A DNA stretch of 35,116 nucleotides from Chthoniobacterales bacterium (GCA_003244145.1 QHBM01000086.1:1-35116); one strand, 5' to 3'. Numbered from the stretch's first letter, positions 15,147-23,124 are shown. The notes: generated by a model not told the origin, from the sequence alone. Numbers and translations are program-made.

Positions 15147-15184
15147 CTTCTAATCCGTCACGCCAAAGTTAGCGAGCGATTTCC
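15147..15184. repeat. Dispersed GCGAGCGATTTCC repeat, copy a
   Basis: CTTCTAATCCGTCACGCC followed by AAAGTTAGCGAGCGATTTCC. Related copies are at 17532-17570, 18133-18170, 18259-18295 and 24531-24565, all intergenic. This copy sits just upstream of the start of the decarboxylase gene and may be part of its leader. Confidence 0.55.
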
Positions 15185-15204
15185 CGAAGCGGCTCGGAAA
15201 TCAA

Positions 15205-15858
15205 CTATTCACGCTTCATGGGCTCGCCGCTCCACGGATCGACTAGGGGGGCCTTTACAATGTCAATCACGTCGTTGCTTGTCAGTATCTCGTGGCCGAT
15301 TTGACGCAGTGCGGCAAGATTAGCGAAGCGCAAAGTAACCGTCTCGCGAGTACCATCGCGGCGTCCTACGACGAGTTGAATATTAAGGCCAGCTTCGAGC
15401 CGCTCGTATTCTGTTGAGCGACGCGTATCCACATGCGCTCCGCCATCGGTGTTTGCCGCAGCCAGAATCAATTGCTTCCGCGTAATCATCTCGTCCGATT
15501 TCGGCAGTTTGAGGATTGGCTCCCCGCTCCACCATTTCTCAAATTCCACCTGCTCATCGCGCGGGGAATCATCGCCATATGGGCGAAAGCCGGTACCTTC
15601 AGCCTCTAGGCCAATAAATCCCGGAAAATGAGAATTCGGACCTGACACGGGGACCGCGGTGGAACGAAGCTTCATCTGCGAAAATCCCAGGTGGGACCGG
15701 ATCAGTGATCGCGAATTTCGCGTGTCGTGAAACAAGACTCGAGCGGCGGTCGCTATGCGAATCGCTTCTGCGCGCATGCCAGAATCGTAAGCATTGCATG
15801 AGGTGATAATGAAATTCACCTGACGACGGACCTGATCAATTAGTACCGCCCTGTTCAT
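15205..15858 (-). CDS. Hypothetical protein, function unknown
   Basis: 217 residues with no signal peptide. The first 30 residues (VLIDQVRRQVNFIITSCNAYDSGMRAEAI) are helical, followed by RIATAARVLFHDT. The middle part contains PRDEQVEFEKWWSGEPIL, and the last 70 residues contain GLNIQLVVGRRDGTRETVTLRFANLAALRQIGHEILTS-type mixed alpha/beta sequence. The word W-S-G-E-P occurs twice (about residues 109 and 210), a possible internal duplication. No family was recognised. Base and residue use look like true coding, and it stands apart from its neighbours by 67 and about 80 bp. Confidence 0.7.
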   Translation of the reverse strand: MNRAVLIDQVRRQVNFIITSCNAYDSGMRAEAIRIATAARVLFHDTRNSRSLIRSHLGFSQMKLRSTAVPVSGPNSHFPGFIGLEAEGTGFRPYGDDSPRDEQVEFEKWWSGEPILKLPKSDEMITRKQLILAAANTDGGAHVDTRRSTEYERLEAGLNIQLVVGRRDGTRETVTLRFANLAALRQIGHEILTSNDVIDIVKAPLVDPWSGEPMKRE

Positions 15859-15940
15859 GGCCAGAAATTGTGTTCGGCCCGACCGAAGAACTCGCTCTCG
15901 GTCGCGCGCTCCTGCTCATGATCGGAATTGTCCACCGCGA

Positions 15941-16168
15941 TCACTCGAATTTTTCGGATGGATTAAGCGAGAGCTCGGTTACAAACGCAGGGGTTGGGCA
16001 GTACCAGGCGAGATTCCTTAATGCGGCCGCTGCAGACTCTCTGGTAAGAAAGAAACCGATGTCTTCGTGAACCAGGGAAATGTGCTCTGTCGTCTCGATC
16101 CCGAAGCCTCTTTGCATATCAGTTTTGCACGTCAGAACGAAGACCTTTCGGCGGCGGTCCTTACTCAT
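15941..16168 (-). CDS. Possible small protein coupled to the zinc-ribbon gene
   Basis: 75 residues from the ATG at 16168, which overlaps the TGA of the zinc-ribbon gene (ATGA at 16165-16168). The residues RKVFVLTCKTDMQRGFGIET and EHISLVHEDIGFFLTRESAA are reasonably protein-like. There is no signal peptide and no recognised domain. It may be the last gene of the operon running 17506 to 15941, or a chance frame; the overlap argues for the former. Confidence 0.4.
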   Translation of the reverse strand: MSKDRRRKVFVLTCKTDMQRGFGIETTEHISLVHEDIGFFLTRESAAAALRNLAWYCPTPAFVTELSLNPSEKFE

Positions 16169-16374
16169 CTCACCGGCAAGCTCGTGACGATCCAGTAGAT
16201 CACGCCGCCGATGATCAAACCGATGAGGAGCGCGGCGAGAAATCCGGTCGTGGTTTCTTTTTGTCTTGGAGGCGCCGGCGCAGCTTCGCGATTCGGCTCG
16301 CCGCAATTCGGGCAACTCGCTGCGTTCGGCGAGATGTCTTTGCCGCACGCGCTGCATTCGATAAGCGTGGTCAT
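16165..16374 (-). CDS. Zinc-ribbon protein with one membrane segment
   Basis: 69 residues from the ATG at 16374, one base after the stop of the gene before it. An N-terminal rubredoxin-like zinc ribbon (C9-A-C-G ... C-P-N-C-G, residues 9-26) is followed by a proline-rich linker. A single C-terminal membrane helix (FLAALLIGLIIGGVIYWIV) follows. This is the common layout of short zinc_ribbon_2 proteins that place a small metal domain on the inner face of the membrane. No function is known. An upstream start (16485) is rejected because it overlaps the previous gene by about 110 bp. Confidence 0.75.
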   Translation of the reverse strand: MTTLIECSACGKDISPNAASCPNCGEPNREAAPAPPRQKETTTGFLAALLIGLIIGGVIYWIVTSLPVR

Positions 16375-16375
16375 T

Positions 16376-16729
16376 TCAGTATTGCGCGCCTGACATCGTG
16401 AACGTGATCGGGCAGCGCGCCCAATCTTTGAATGCACCTGGCTTGAAGCGCCACCGCCTGAAGGCTTCAATCGCGGCGCGATCAAGGATTGGCGACCCGG
16501 TGCTTTGCGCCATCCCGACCGACTTGGTCTGGCCAGCCGAGTTGATCTTCATCCTGACTACGCCGCTTCCCGTTATTTTCTGCTGTCGCGCAACAAGCGG
16601 ATAGTCCGGCCGCGGAGCATACACAGCGTAACGTGGGTCGCTGATGAGAAAGTCTTTCGCGAAAGCTGAGCTCGCACAAAGGACCAGGAGAATTGCGAAT
16701 GCGGAATGGCGAATGCTGAACGTTTTCAT
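16376..16729 (-). CDS. Secreted TonB C-terminal domain protein
   Basis: 117 residues. A signal peptide (FAILLVLCASSAFA) is followed by a short segment and then a TonB-C fold. That fold contains PDYPLVARQQKITGSGVVRM, VRMKINSAGQTKSVGMAQS, then SPILDRAAIEAFRRWRFKPG, which is the hallmark A-x-x-A-x-RRWRFxPG motif. It lacks the membrane anchor and proline-rich middle of true TonB, so it cannot span the periplasm alone. It may bind TonB-box proteins or peptidoglycan. It is the third gene of the run 17506 to 15941. Confidence 0.85.
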   Translation of the reverse strand: MKTFSIRHSAFAILLVLCASSAFAKDFLISDPRYAVYAPRPDYPLVARQQKITGSGVVRMKINSAGQTKSVGMAQSTGSPILDRAAIEAFRRWRFKPGAFKDWARCPITFTMSGAQY

Positions 16730-16736
16730 GATACGG

Positions 16737-17141
16737 TCATGGCCTTCTCATGCGTCGAACTGTTTCATCAGTTAAGCGTTTAATCTCTTCCGTTTCGCGC
16801 TGAATCCTAGCGATCTCCCGATCGGTTTCTCGCGCCTTGGCCGCTTCGACCTCTTCGAGACAGACTGCGCTTTTTACCTGATAGGTTTTCGGATCAACCG
16901 AGACTTCAAAGTGACGCCGGATCGGAACTCCAAATGCGTTCTGCGCGTCAACCCAAAAAGTCACGACCTGATTGCCATCCTTCTCGACAAACTTTGCCTC
17001 ATCCATTGAGCAAAACTTCGCGGTGCTTGGCGCGAGTAATAACGGTCGCACGGTTCCTTCCGCCGCTGAGAAAACCTTGGCCCGATGGGTTTGTTCGCAG
17101 CCGGCCACTGCCAGCGCGATCACGAGGAGGAATTTTTTCAT
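16737..17141 (-). CDS. Lipoprotein with C-terminal helical tail, function unknown
   Basis: 134 residues from the ATG at 17141, which shares one base with the TAA of the upstream gene. The lipobox LAVAGC places the modified cysteine at about residue 15. The mature part has a beta-rich core (KFCSMDEAKFVEKDGNQVVT, FWVDAQNAFGVPIRRHFEVS). It ends in a long charged helix (AKARETDREIARIQRETEEI, then KRLTDETVRRMRRP). The sequence around Asp/Asn-x-x-G resembles proteins that bind other periplasmic proteins, but no family was recognised. A longer in-frame start at 17291 is rejected because it would run through the upstream gene. Confidence 0.75.
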   Translation of the reverse strand: MKKFLLVIALAVAGCEQTHRAKVFSAAEGTVRPLLLAPSTAKFCSMDEAKFVEKDGNQVVTFWVDAQNAFGVPIRRHFEVSVDPKTYQVKSAVCLEEVEAAKARETDREIARIQRETEEIKRLTDETVRRMRRP

Positions 17142-17506
17142 TAACCCTCCGTCTCTTTGTCCCAATTGAATTTCTTCACGCGCCCGTCGGCGCCGAAGAC
17201 GAGCACTCCGGTCCGCACCAGCGGATGTTTGAAGTTGAAAGGGATGAGCGCTTTCCCGATCACTTCGCCGAGGTTGAGGACATAAACCCACTGCTCACCT
17301 TCGTCCGTCATGGTCTGTTTCTTCGGATGGCCGTAGCGCGCGAGCGCCTGCGCTTTCGTCATGCCAATGAACGGCGGCGTTTCCGCTTCCGGATTCGAGA
17401 TGTCGCCGACGGGACCATGCGTCTGCGCTGTCGTGGCGGGTTGCGGCGAAGTCGCGCAGCCGACGAGCAGCAGCGCGATGGTTGTAATGAGGGGTAACAT
17501 CTTCAT
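17141..17506 (-). CDS. Lipoprotein, SmpA/BamE-like
   Basis: 121 residues. The lipobox LLLVGC (cysteine about residue 17) makes it a probable outer-membrane lipoprotein. A low-complexity stretch is followed by PPFIGMTKAQALARYGHPKK, the G-M-t-x-x-x-v-x-x-x-G-x-P motif of SmpA/BamE-type domains. Then comes GEQWVYVLNLG and a strand pair ending VLVFGADGRVKKFNW. BamE-like proteins help outer-membrane protein assembly; many relatives have no known role. It starts a run of four or five minus-strand genes with almost no gaps (17506 to 15941). Confidence 0.75.
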   Translation of the reverse strand: MKMLPLITTIALLLVGCATSPQPATTAQTHGPVGDISNPEAETPPFIGMTKAQALARYGHPKKQTMTDEGEQWVYVLNLGEVIGKALIPFNFKHPLVRTGVLVFGADGRVKKFNWDKETEG

Positions 17507-17531
17507 GATTTTTCTCCGGCGTGGTTCCGGT

Positions 17532-17570
17532 GTTTTTTAATTCGTCACGCGAAAATTGGCGAGCAGATTC
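17532..17570. repeat. Dispersed GCGAGCGATTTCC repeat, copy e (degenerate)
   Basis: TTAATTCGTCACGCGAAAATTGGCGAGCAGATTC is related to copies at 15147 and 18133 but has a two-base insertion and more changes. It lies just upstream of the lipoprotein operon start, as copy a lies upstream of the decarboxylase. Confidence 0.45.
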
Positions 17571-17627
17571 GAACGTTGGTTACAGATCGCGACAAATCGA
17601 TCGCCGCGGCGAAGCAGGCCCAAGGAG

Positions 17628-17708
17628 TCAGATCGAGCCGGTGAGGCTTTGATAGAGCGCGCGCCGGAACAGATCGAGCAACGGCCAGGAATGACTGCAC
17701 CTGGAAAA
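17628..17708 (-). pseudogene. Orphan gene end (…RRALYQSLTGSI*)
   Basis: A minus-strand frame ending at TGA 17628-17630 reads HSWPLLDLFRRALYQSLTGSI with no start. The last words match the end of the methyltransferase at 24579 (RVRRALYQSLTDLV*), and about 26 bases of DNA agree with two or three changes. WPLLD also occurs in that protein, but at another place. The fragment is probably what is left of a related gene after deletion. Confidence 0.35.
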
Positions 17709-17713
17709 CAAAA

Positions 17714-17740
17714 GCGGGCGGGACCTTTCGCCCCGCCCGC
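17714..17740 (-). terminator. Hairpin terminator of the HicB-like gene
   Basis: GCGGGCGGG (17714-17722) pairs with CCCGCCCGC (17732-17740). On the minus strand the hairpin is followed at once by TTTTGTTTT, an intrinsic terminator. It is 24 bp past the stop of the HicB-like gene. A near-copy is at 19875-19898. Confidence 0.75.
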
Positions 17741-17764
17741 GAACTATTTTGAGATCCGTGACTC

Positions 17765-17968
17765 CTAGAAAAAGACGCGAATGCCAATCGCCTCTCCCGC
17801 CGCTCGCTTTTCACTCAGCCAGAGCTTGATCAAATCTTCCGCAGCGGCGCGCGCGCCTTCGATTCCCTCCCCGTGCGTGGTCAATGCCAAAGCGGGCACA
17901 TGCGCGTAGTAGGAACCCGGCGACAGCTCGGCGGTCTCCGCTTTTTCAAATAGGATGCCGTAGGTCAT
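17765..17968 (-). CDS. HicB-like antitoxin-type protein (orphan)
   Basis: 67 residues, start ATG 17968 with GGAG four bases upstream. The sequence MTYGILFEKAETAELSPGSY, then YAHVPALALTTHGEGIEGAR and a final strand, is the HicB_like fold (beta-beta-beta-alpha-beta, partial RNase-H fold), with the family's P-x-x-x-x-x-x-G-x-T/S-x-E motif seen as PALALTTHGEG. HicB proteins usually pair with the small RNase toxin HicA. No HicA frame is found on either side, and no DNA-binding domain follows. It may be a solitary relative, of which many exist, or the survivor of a lost pair. Confidence 0.75.
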   Translation of the reverse strand: MTYGILFEKAETAELSPGSYYAHVPALALTTHGEGIEGARAAAEDLIKLWLSEKRAAGEAIGIRVFF

Positions 17969-18009
17969 TGAACTCCGACCAAGATAGACTTTTTCCTAAG
18001 CCTGCCAAG

Positions 18010-18123
18010 TTACCGTTTCGCGATGACGCGATGTCCCTCCGCCAGCAACCGGTCCGTGAGGTGCGACCCGAGAAATCCGGCGCCACCCGTGACGACTGAA
18101 ACTTTTTTCGAACGCGAAGGCAT
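18010..18123 (-). pseudogene. Truncated copy of the UDP-glucuronate decarboxylase start
   Basis: 37 codons from the ATG at 18123 read [20 protein letters not shown], then [17 protein letters not shown] and a stop. This is the start of the gene at 14157-15137 with one residue changed before the break. The DNA match runs from about 18017 to 18170 (against 15032-15184), including about 45 bases upstream of the ATG. The coding part differs at several bases, so the copy is not brand-new. Confidence 0.85.
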
Positions 18124-18132
18124 GCTCCGGTG

Positions 18133-18170
18133 CTTCTAATCCGTGCCGAAAACGTTGGCGAGCGATTTCC
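18133..18170. repeat. Dispersed GCGAGCGATTTCC repeat, copy b
   Basis: CTTCTAATCCGTGCCGAAAA then CGTTGGCGAGCGATTTCC. It was copied along with the decarboxylase start, so it is partly explained by that duplication. Confidence 0.55.
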
Positions 18171-18258
18171 ATTTTCGAGCAGATTCATTTTGAAGAAAAA
18201 TCCGCGCACTGCCTGCGGCAGTGCCAAGGGTAGCAAGTCTTGGGACGCCCGTGCGGCG

Positions 18259-18295
18259 TTTCTAATTCGTGCCGAAAAGCTTAGAGAGCCATTTG
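18259..18295. repeat. Dispersed GCGAGCGATTTCC repeat, copy c (degenerate)
   Basis: TTTCTAATTCGTGCCGAAAA then GCTTAGAGAGCCATTTG. The first half (TCTAATTCGTGCCGAAAA) is very close to copy b, 126 bp away; the second half has drifted. The copies b and c bracket a hairpin (GCACTGCC/GGCAGTGC, near 18206-18223). Confidence 0.45.
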
Positions 18296-18442
18296 TTCTA
18301 TGCTATGCGATGGAATGGCACCAATCTTCCGCGAGACTGAATCCGAAGTGGATAAAACCTTAATGATTTTCCAATACAGATGGGCGCAACGCGACTCGAA
18401 TCGGAAGGTCTTGGCGTTTCAGTTGCTGGCATTGGATCGAAA

Positions 18443-19840
18443 ATGAGACGCCGGATTTTGCTCCTTTCACTTCTTTCGCTGCTCCAGTTTGTCCTGGTCC
18501 ACTTTTTTCTGATCCAGCACTTCCCTAATTCGGGGGACGAGCAGGCCTATCTGTTCCAAGCCAGGTTGTTTTCGCGCGGCCAAATCGATGTCAAAGATCC
18601 GATCTACGATCGAGCGCATCCGCTGAACAAGTTCGTGCACGCCGACGCGCTCGATGATATGGGCGGGCGTCGCCTTCCGAAATATGATCCGGGTTGGGCC
18701 GCGGCGCTCGCCCCTTTCGCGAGGCTGAAGCTGGAATGGCTGCTGGCGCCATTGCTCGGCGCTCTCACTGTTTTCCTGCTCCTCTCGCATGTGAGCAAAC
18801 GGATCGGGAATGAGTTTGTTGGAATTACGTGGTGGCTGGTGACGCTTTGCTCGTTCTTTTCCCTAAGCGTCGCCAATTTCGGAAACCATACCTTGACCAT
18901 GGCGCTCCTGTTCGGCGCATTCCTTGTCTACGACACCATTCGCGAGCACCCAATGGAACAATCGCTTGGGCGTCTCTTCGGGGTCGGGCTACTTTTGGCC
19001 TCTTGCTCGTTAGTCCGGTACCTCGATTGGATTCCGTTGATGGCCTGGATCGCTTTTGATCTGTTGCGCAAAAGAAAAATCAAAGGGCTTGTTCTGGTCC
19101 TGCTGGGCTTCGGCCTGCTCGCGTCCCTTCACCTCGTATACAACAAGCTTGCGACCGGAAACGCACTGCTCCCGCCGGCGGTCCATGATGCGCGAGGCTA
19201 CCAAGGCGTAGAAGCAAAGGGCGCCAGTCTCGGTCTTTCCTGGAACGGTTTCAAAGTCACCGCGATCCGGCTCCTGCGAACACTCTACGCATTTCCGCCG
19301 GTCATTTTGCTTCTGCTCTGTCTGATCCGACCGTGTCGCAGCGCGAGATTGAGAACATATGTGGCTCTATTCGCGCTCAGTGTGTCCACATACTTTTTGT
19401 ATGCCTGGACCCCCGCAGGACCCGGGCCGCGTTATCTCTTCCCTTACTTTCCGTTTCTCTTCCTGGCGGTGGTCGAGGTCTATCGGATGAGCCGCGACCA
19501 GAAGCTCGCCAGGATCGGATGGCCGCTGGTTATCGCCGCTCTCGTGATTTGCAGCTTTCTGTATGCAGTCGGTCAAACTCTCGAAATCTACCGGCGAAAG
19601 GATCTCGAGCGTACCGTCGCGACTGTCGCAGAAACGAAGAGAATTATCCTTCTCGAAACCGGCACCTACAAAATGGACATCCCGGATCTGATCCGCAACC
19701 CCGTCGATTTGTGGTCCGCCCAGACTGTTTACCTGGCGTATGGCGACGGAGTGGGCCTCACTGAATTACTGAGCCGATTTCCCGAGCACAGCGTTTATGT
19801 CTATCGCTATCCGGGGTCGCTTGAACCTTGGAAACGGTGA
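18443..19840 (+). CDS. GT39-like membrane glycosyltransferase
   Basis: 465 residues from the ATG at 18443 (GGAT lies eight bases upstream); an in-frame ATG at 18380 is possible but would add 21 residues before the first membrane segment. About ten membrane segments are visible, starting with ILLLSLLSLLQFVLVHFFLI. The first loop has NSGDEQAYLFQARLFSRGQI, with the D-E pair that marks dolichol/undecaprenyl-phosphate-sugar dependent transferases (PMT/ArnT type), and then HPLNKFVHADALDD. The C-terminal loop (about 400-465) is soluble. It probably moves a sugar from a lipid carrier to a cell-surface acceptor on the outer face of the inner membrane. Its neighbour UDP-glucuronate decarboxylase could supply sugars. 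The donor and acceptor are unknown. Confidence 0.8.
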   Translation: MRRRILLLSLLSLLQFVLVHFFLIQHFPNSGDEQAYLFQARLFSRGQIDVKDPIYDRAHPLNKFVHADALDDMGGRRLPKYDPGWAAALAPFARLKLEWLLAPLLGALTVFLLLSHVSKRIGNEFVGITWWLVTLCSFFSLSVANFGNHTLTMALLFGAFLVYDTIREHPMEQSLGRLFGVGLLLASCSLVRYLDWIPLMAWIAFDLLRKRKIKGLVLVLLGFGLLASLHLVYNKLATGNALLPPAVHDARGYQGVEAKGASLGLSWNGFKVTAIRLLRTLYAFPPVILLLLCLIRPCRSARLRTYVALFALSVSTYFLYAWTPAGPGPRYLFPYFPFLFLAVVEVYRMSRDQKLARIGWPLVIAALVICSFLYAVGQTLEIYRRKDLERTVATVAETKRIILLETGTYKMDIPDLIRNPVDLWSAQTVYLAYGDGVGLTELLSRFPEHSVYVYRYPGSLEPWKR

Positions 19841-19874
19841 AGCGCGATCTTTCCCTCAGCGCCCCAAGAGCAAA

Positions 19875-19898
19875 CGGGCGGGACTTTCGTCCCGCCCG
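19875..19898. terminator. Two-way hairpin terminator
   Basis: CGGGCGGGAC (19875-19884) pairs with GTCCCGCCCG (19889-19898) around a TTTC loop. It lies between convergent genes (stops at 19840 and 19927). The minus-strand side is followed by TTTGCTCTT. About 60 bp around it resemble the terminator at 17714-17740, including a TTAGAA/CTAGAA end at the stop codon on its right. Confidence 0.75.
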
Positions 19899-19926
19899 CA
19901 AACTGCTTTAACCTAACCGCGACTTC

Positions 19927-22900
19927 TTAGAAGGAAATGCGGACGCCGAGCTGAATCTTCCAGCGCGAATCCAGGTCGTTTTCCGATTGAATGATCGGCT
20001 TGGTGCCGGTCCCGTTGTTAAAGGTGTAAATGCCCGCGCTGCTGACCGCCACCGGCTGCGGCGTGCCGAAGGCGCTGTATCGTTTGATCGCGCCCCAGTT
20101 GCTATCAAGCATGTTCGTGAAGTTGAGGATGTCGGCGGTAAATTCTGCCCAGACCCATTTCACCGGGATCCGCTGTGAGAAATGCAAGTCGAGACGATTG
20201 ATCCAGGGATCACGTCCTCCATTGCGCGGCGCGATTTGGCCACGGTACTTGTCGAGGAAAGGGTTCTTATCGACATAAGCGTTAAAGGCCGCGAAGTTGG
20301 CGCCGTTCTGGCCACCGACGTACTTCGCGCCGATCGGATCGGAGAGACCGGTCGGAACATAAATCAAATCGTTGCCGAACTGGCCATCGCCGTTTACGTC
20401 GCCATTGTAGAGGACGCTGTAGGGATGCCCCGACGCGCCTTCGTAAACCGTGCCGATGGTAGTGTCCCATCCCTTCTTAAGAGCGAAGGTGTAAGTTAGG
20501 ACAGCGAGGAAGCGATGCCGCAGCTCAAAGTCCGAGGTGCTGAGCGTGTCCACGTTGGGATTGCCGGCCACGGGATTAAAGCCGAAGTTCGAGGCGGCCT
20601 GGCTGGAGGTGGTGCTGTTTACATCATAAGCCCGGCCATAGGTGTAGGCCGCTTTGAAGTACCAGCCGTCGCCCGGATCCGGGCGCTCAAGTTGCGCCGT
20701 CAGGTTATACGAATAACCGCGGTTGCTGTTTGTGAGCAGGATGATGCGATCGAAGTTCTTGTCGCCGTTAAATCCGCCAAAGATCGGGCGTCCATCTTCC
20801 GGCCTGATCCCGATCTGCGGAGCCAGGTTGATGTTCCGCTCGGTCACGGCTTTCAGGTTTTTCCCGTAGAGCGCTTCGATGGTTCCAATCAAGTTGAAAG
20901 GCAGCTTCTGGTCGATCCCCAGGCTGCTCCGCCAAATTGAGGGCGTCTCGAAGTTGTGGTCGTTCAGGTCGATTTCCGGAGCCAGGGTCCGGCCGGTAGG
21001 TGGAACGGGCGGATTGGTCGTACTCGGGCTAAAGAAGCCCGGAGTCAGAGGCGGGTTTCCGGTGCCGCCAAAATTTTGGGACACCCGTTTGAAATCCACG
21101 CCGGTGCCGCCGTATTGGTTCGTGTACAAGACCCCGAGCGTGCGAGTGCCGAAAATACCCGTGCCGCCGCGCAGCTGGGTTTTCTTGTCATTAAAGATAT
21201 CCCAGTTGAATCCGAGGCGGGGCGAAATAATGACGTCGTTATCGATTTGGCTGGTGCTGCGGCCGGGAAAGTCGGCGGCGAATTGCGGGTTAAAGAACGG
21301 ATCGTCCGGGAAAATATGGGTATCGATCCGCAAACCACCGGTGACGGTTAGATTTGGAAACGGCTTCCATTTATCCTGAATGTAGCCGCTGAAATCGAAC
21401 AAACGCACCTCCGTGATCGGGATGGTGCCGGGGACCGTCGGGAAAGTGACCGCGTAATTGCTCGGCGCGCCGCGCTGGTAATTTTGGGTGGCGGTGAATC
21501 CCGTGGTGGCACGGAAATCATAGGCGCCGAAGAAATCGCGAAGAAACTTGTTTTCGAAACCGATCAATTCGTCGCTGGTGCCAATCGTGATCTGGTGATT
21601 CCCGATAAAATAATTGGCATTGAACGTGCCAGAGATGATCTCCTGGTTGAGCGAGTTCTCCTGGCTGAACTGCTCCGAGCCGAGACGCACGTCGCCGTAG
21701 GTTTCGTGGACGATCACCTGCGGAAAGATGCCCTGTGGCACGCGCGTGGCTTGGGCGTAGTTATAAACGAAAATCGATTCGGTCGAGAAACTGGGATTCC
21801 AGTTGTCGAAGAGTTGAATCGAAAGCGAGTCGAAGAAAATTGGCTTGTTGTATTGGCGGCTCTTTAAGTCAAAGGTGGTGCCGCGGCTAAGGCCGAACGC
21901 GTTCGTGCCCTCAATGTGGTTGTAGCTGATCGAAGCATGGTGGCCGGGCAAAATGTTCCAATCGAATTTCAGGAAATACTTGTCGTCCTCGATGATGGTC
22001 GATTCCGTGCCGGTGCCGCCCGGAGCAAACCCGTACTGATTGGTAGTGATATCGATGATGTTCCCCACACTATTCGGACCCGTGAGAGAAAATCTCGAGG
22101 TGTCCCCCGTGATCGGGATGAGCGCGCGTTTGGCTTCGTAACTGGCGAAGAAGAAGAGCACGTCCTTAAAAACCGGACCACCGAGGCGCGCGCCATAGGT
22201 GTATTCGTGGAAATCCGCTACCGGCATGCGGATTCGCGAACCTTCGCCGACCAGGTCCTGATTGCGGCCGAAGCCGTAGACCGATCCACTGAAGTGATTA
22301 TCGCCGCTTCGCGTGATGCCGTTGATGGATGCGCCCGCGAAATTGCTCTCGCGCACGTCGAAGGGCGCAATGTTAACGCGAAATTGATCGATCGCATCGA
22401 GGCTAATCGGCTCCGCGCTTTCCGTCGGCGCGCCCGTGCCGCCGCCCGAGGTGGCGAGACCAAACGCGTCGCTGATGGTCGCGCCGTCAATCTGGATATT
22501 GTTGGAACGGTTGTTCTGTCCGGCAGCCGATGCGCCCTGCCGGCCGAGTGTGCTGATCTGGGGCGTGAGCCGGATGTAATCATTCAGACTGCGCGTGATC
22601 GTGGGCAGGTTATTGATCTCCTTGCGGTCCACGTAGGTGCTGGTGCCGTTCCGATCGGAGCTGTAGAGCTCATCCACGGAGGTTCCCTGCACGACAACGC
22701 GCTCGGTTGTGGTGGCGCCTGCCTCCGTCGTAGTCGTGGTGGCTGGAGCCTCAGGCCCGGCCGTGGCCGCGCGGAATTGCAAATTTACTTCCGACGTTTG
22801 CTCCAGCGTGGTGTACACGCCGGATTTCGACGCGGTCAGACCATTGGAGGTCGCCGTGATCCGATAGGGCCCGCCCGTGCGGACGGCGGAAATGTCCCAT

Positions 22901-23124
22901 CGGCCGCCAGCTCGGGTAACCGAGGAATAACGGGTGCCAGAAGAGGCATCGACGGCCGCGATGTCGGCGCCGACCACCGGGTTTGCGGAAGCATCGGTGA
23001 CTACACCGCCGAGCGACGACGACGTGGTGCCTTGCGCGCCCAATCGCGCAGGGAGGGCGGAAAGGCCGACCAAAATTAAGAACAGCAACGAGGTTAAGGT
23101 AAGGTTTCGCATAGAAGAAGACAC
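19927..23124 (-). CDS. TonB-dependent receptor with carboxypeptidase-regulatory-like N-domain (Oar-like)
   Basis: 1065 residues. A signal peptide (LTSLLFLILVGLSALPARLGA) precedes a CarboxypepD_reg-like beta-sandwich (about residues 35-105; SSLGGVVTDASANPVVGADI). Next come a short Thr-rich linker and the plug (about 150-260; VVQGTSVDELYSSDRNGTST, INNLPTITRSLNDYIRLTPQ, NIQIDGATISDAFG), and then the outer-membrane barrel. The barrel ends in aromatic Phe (LGVRISF), the usual assembly signal. Oar-like proteins of this layout are common in soil Verrucomicrobiota and Acidobacteriota; the ligand is usually unknown. No TonB, ExbB or ExbD is nearby; only a TonB-C fragment protein at 16376. The gene stands alone with 118 bp to the next one. 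Confidence 0.92.
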   Translation of the reverse strand: MSSSMRNLTLTSLLFLILVGLSALPARLGAQGTTSSSLGGVVTDASANPVVGADIAAVDASSGTRYSSVTRAGGRWDISAVRTGGPYRITATSNGLTASKSGVYTTLEQTSEVNLQFRAATAGPEAPATTTTTEAGATTTERVVVQGTSVDELYSSDRNGTSTYVDRKEINNLPTITRSLNDYIRLTPQISTLGRQGASAAGQNNRSNNIQIDGATISDAFGLATSGGGTGAPTESAEPISLDAIDQFRVNIAPFDVRESNFAGASINGITRSGDNHFSGSVYGFGRNQDLVGEGSRIRMPVADFHEYTYGARLGGPVFKDVLFFFASYEAKRALIPITGDTSRFSLTGPNSVGNIIDITTNQYGFAPGGTGTESTIIEDDKYFLKFDWNILPGHHASISYNHIEGTNAFGLSRGTTFDLKSRQYNKPIFFDSLSIQLFDNWNPSFSTESIFVYNYAQATRVPQGIFPQVIVHETYGDVRLGSEQFSQENSLNQEIISGTFNANYFIGNHQITIGTSDELIGFENKFLRDFFGAYDFRATTGFTATQNYQRGAPSNYAVTFPTVPGTIPITEVRLFDFSGYIQDKWKPFPNLTVTGGLRIDTHIFPDDPFFNPQFAADFPGRSTSQIDNDVIISPRLGFNWDIFNDKKTQLRGGTGIFGTRTLGVLYTNQYGGTGVDFKRVSQNFGGTGNPPLTPGFFSPSTTNPPVPPTGRTLAPEIDLNDHNFETPSIWRSSLGIDQKLPFNLIGTIEALYGKNLKAVTERNINLAPQIGIRPEDGRPIFGGFNGDKNFDRIILLTNSNRGYSYNLTAQLERPDPGDGWYFKAAYTYGRAYDVNSTTSSQAASNFGFNPVAGNPNVDTLSTSDFELRHRFLAVLTYTFALKKGWDTTIGTVYEGASGHPYSVLYNGDVNGDGQFGNDLIYVPTGLSDPIGAKYVGGQNGANFAAFNAYVDKNPFLDKYRGQIAPRNGGRDPWINRLDLHFSQRIPVKWVWAEFTADILNFTNMLDSNWGAIKRYSAFGTPQPVAVSSAGIYTFNNGTGTKPIIQSENDLDSRWKIQLGVRISF

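Noticed and set aside
21916-23079. 387-residue plus-strand frame
   Set aside because: Antisense to the TonB-dependent receptor; no signal, motif or ribosome-binding site.
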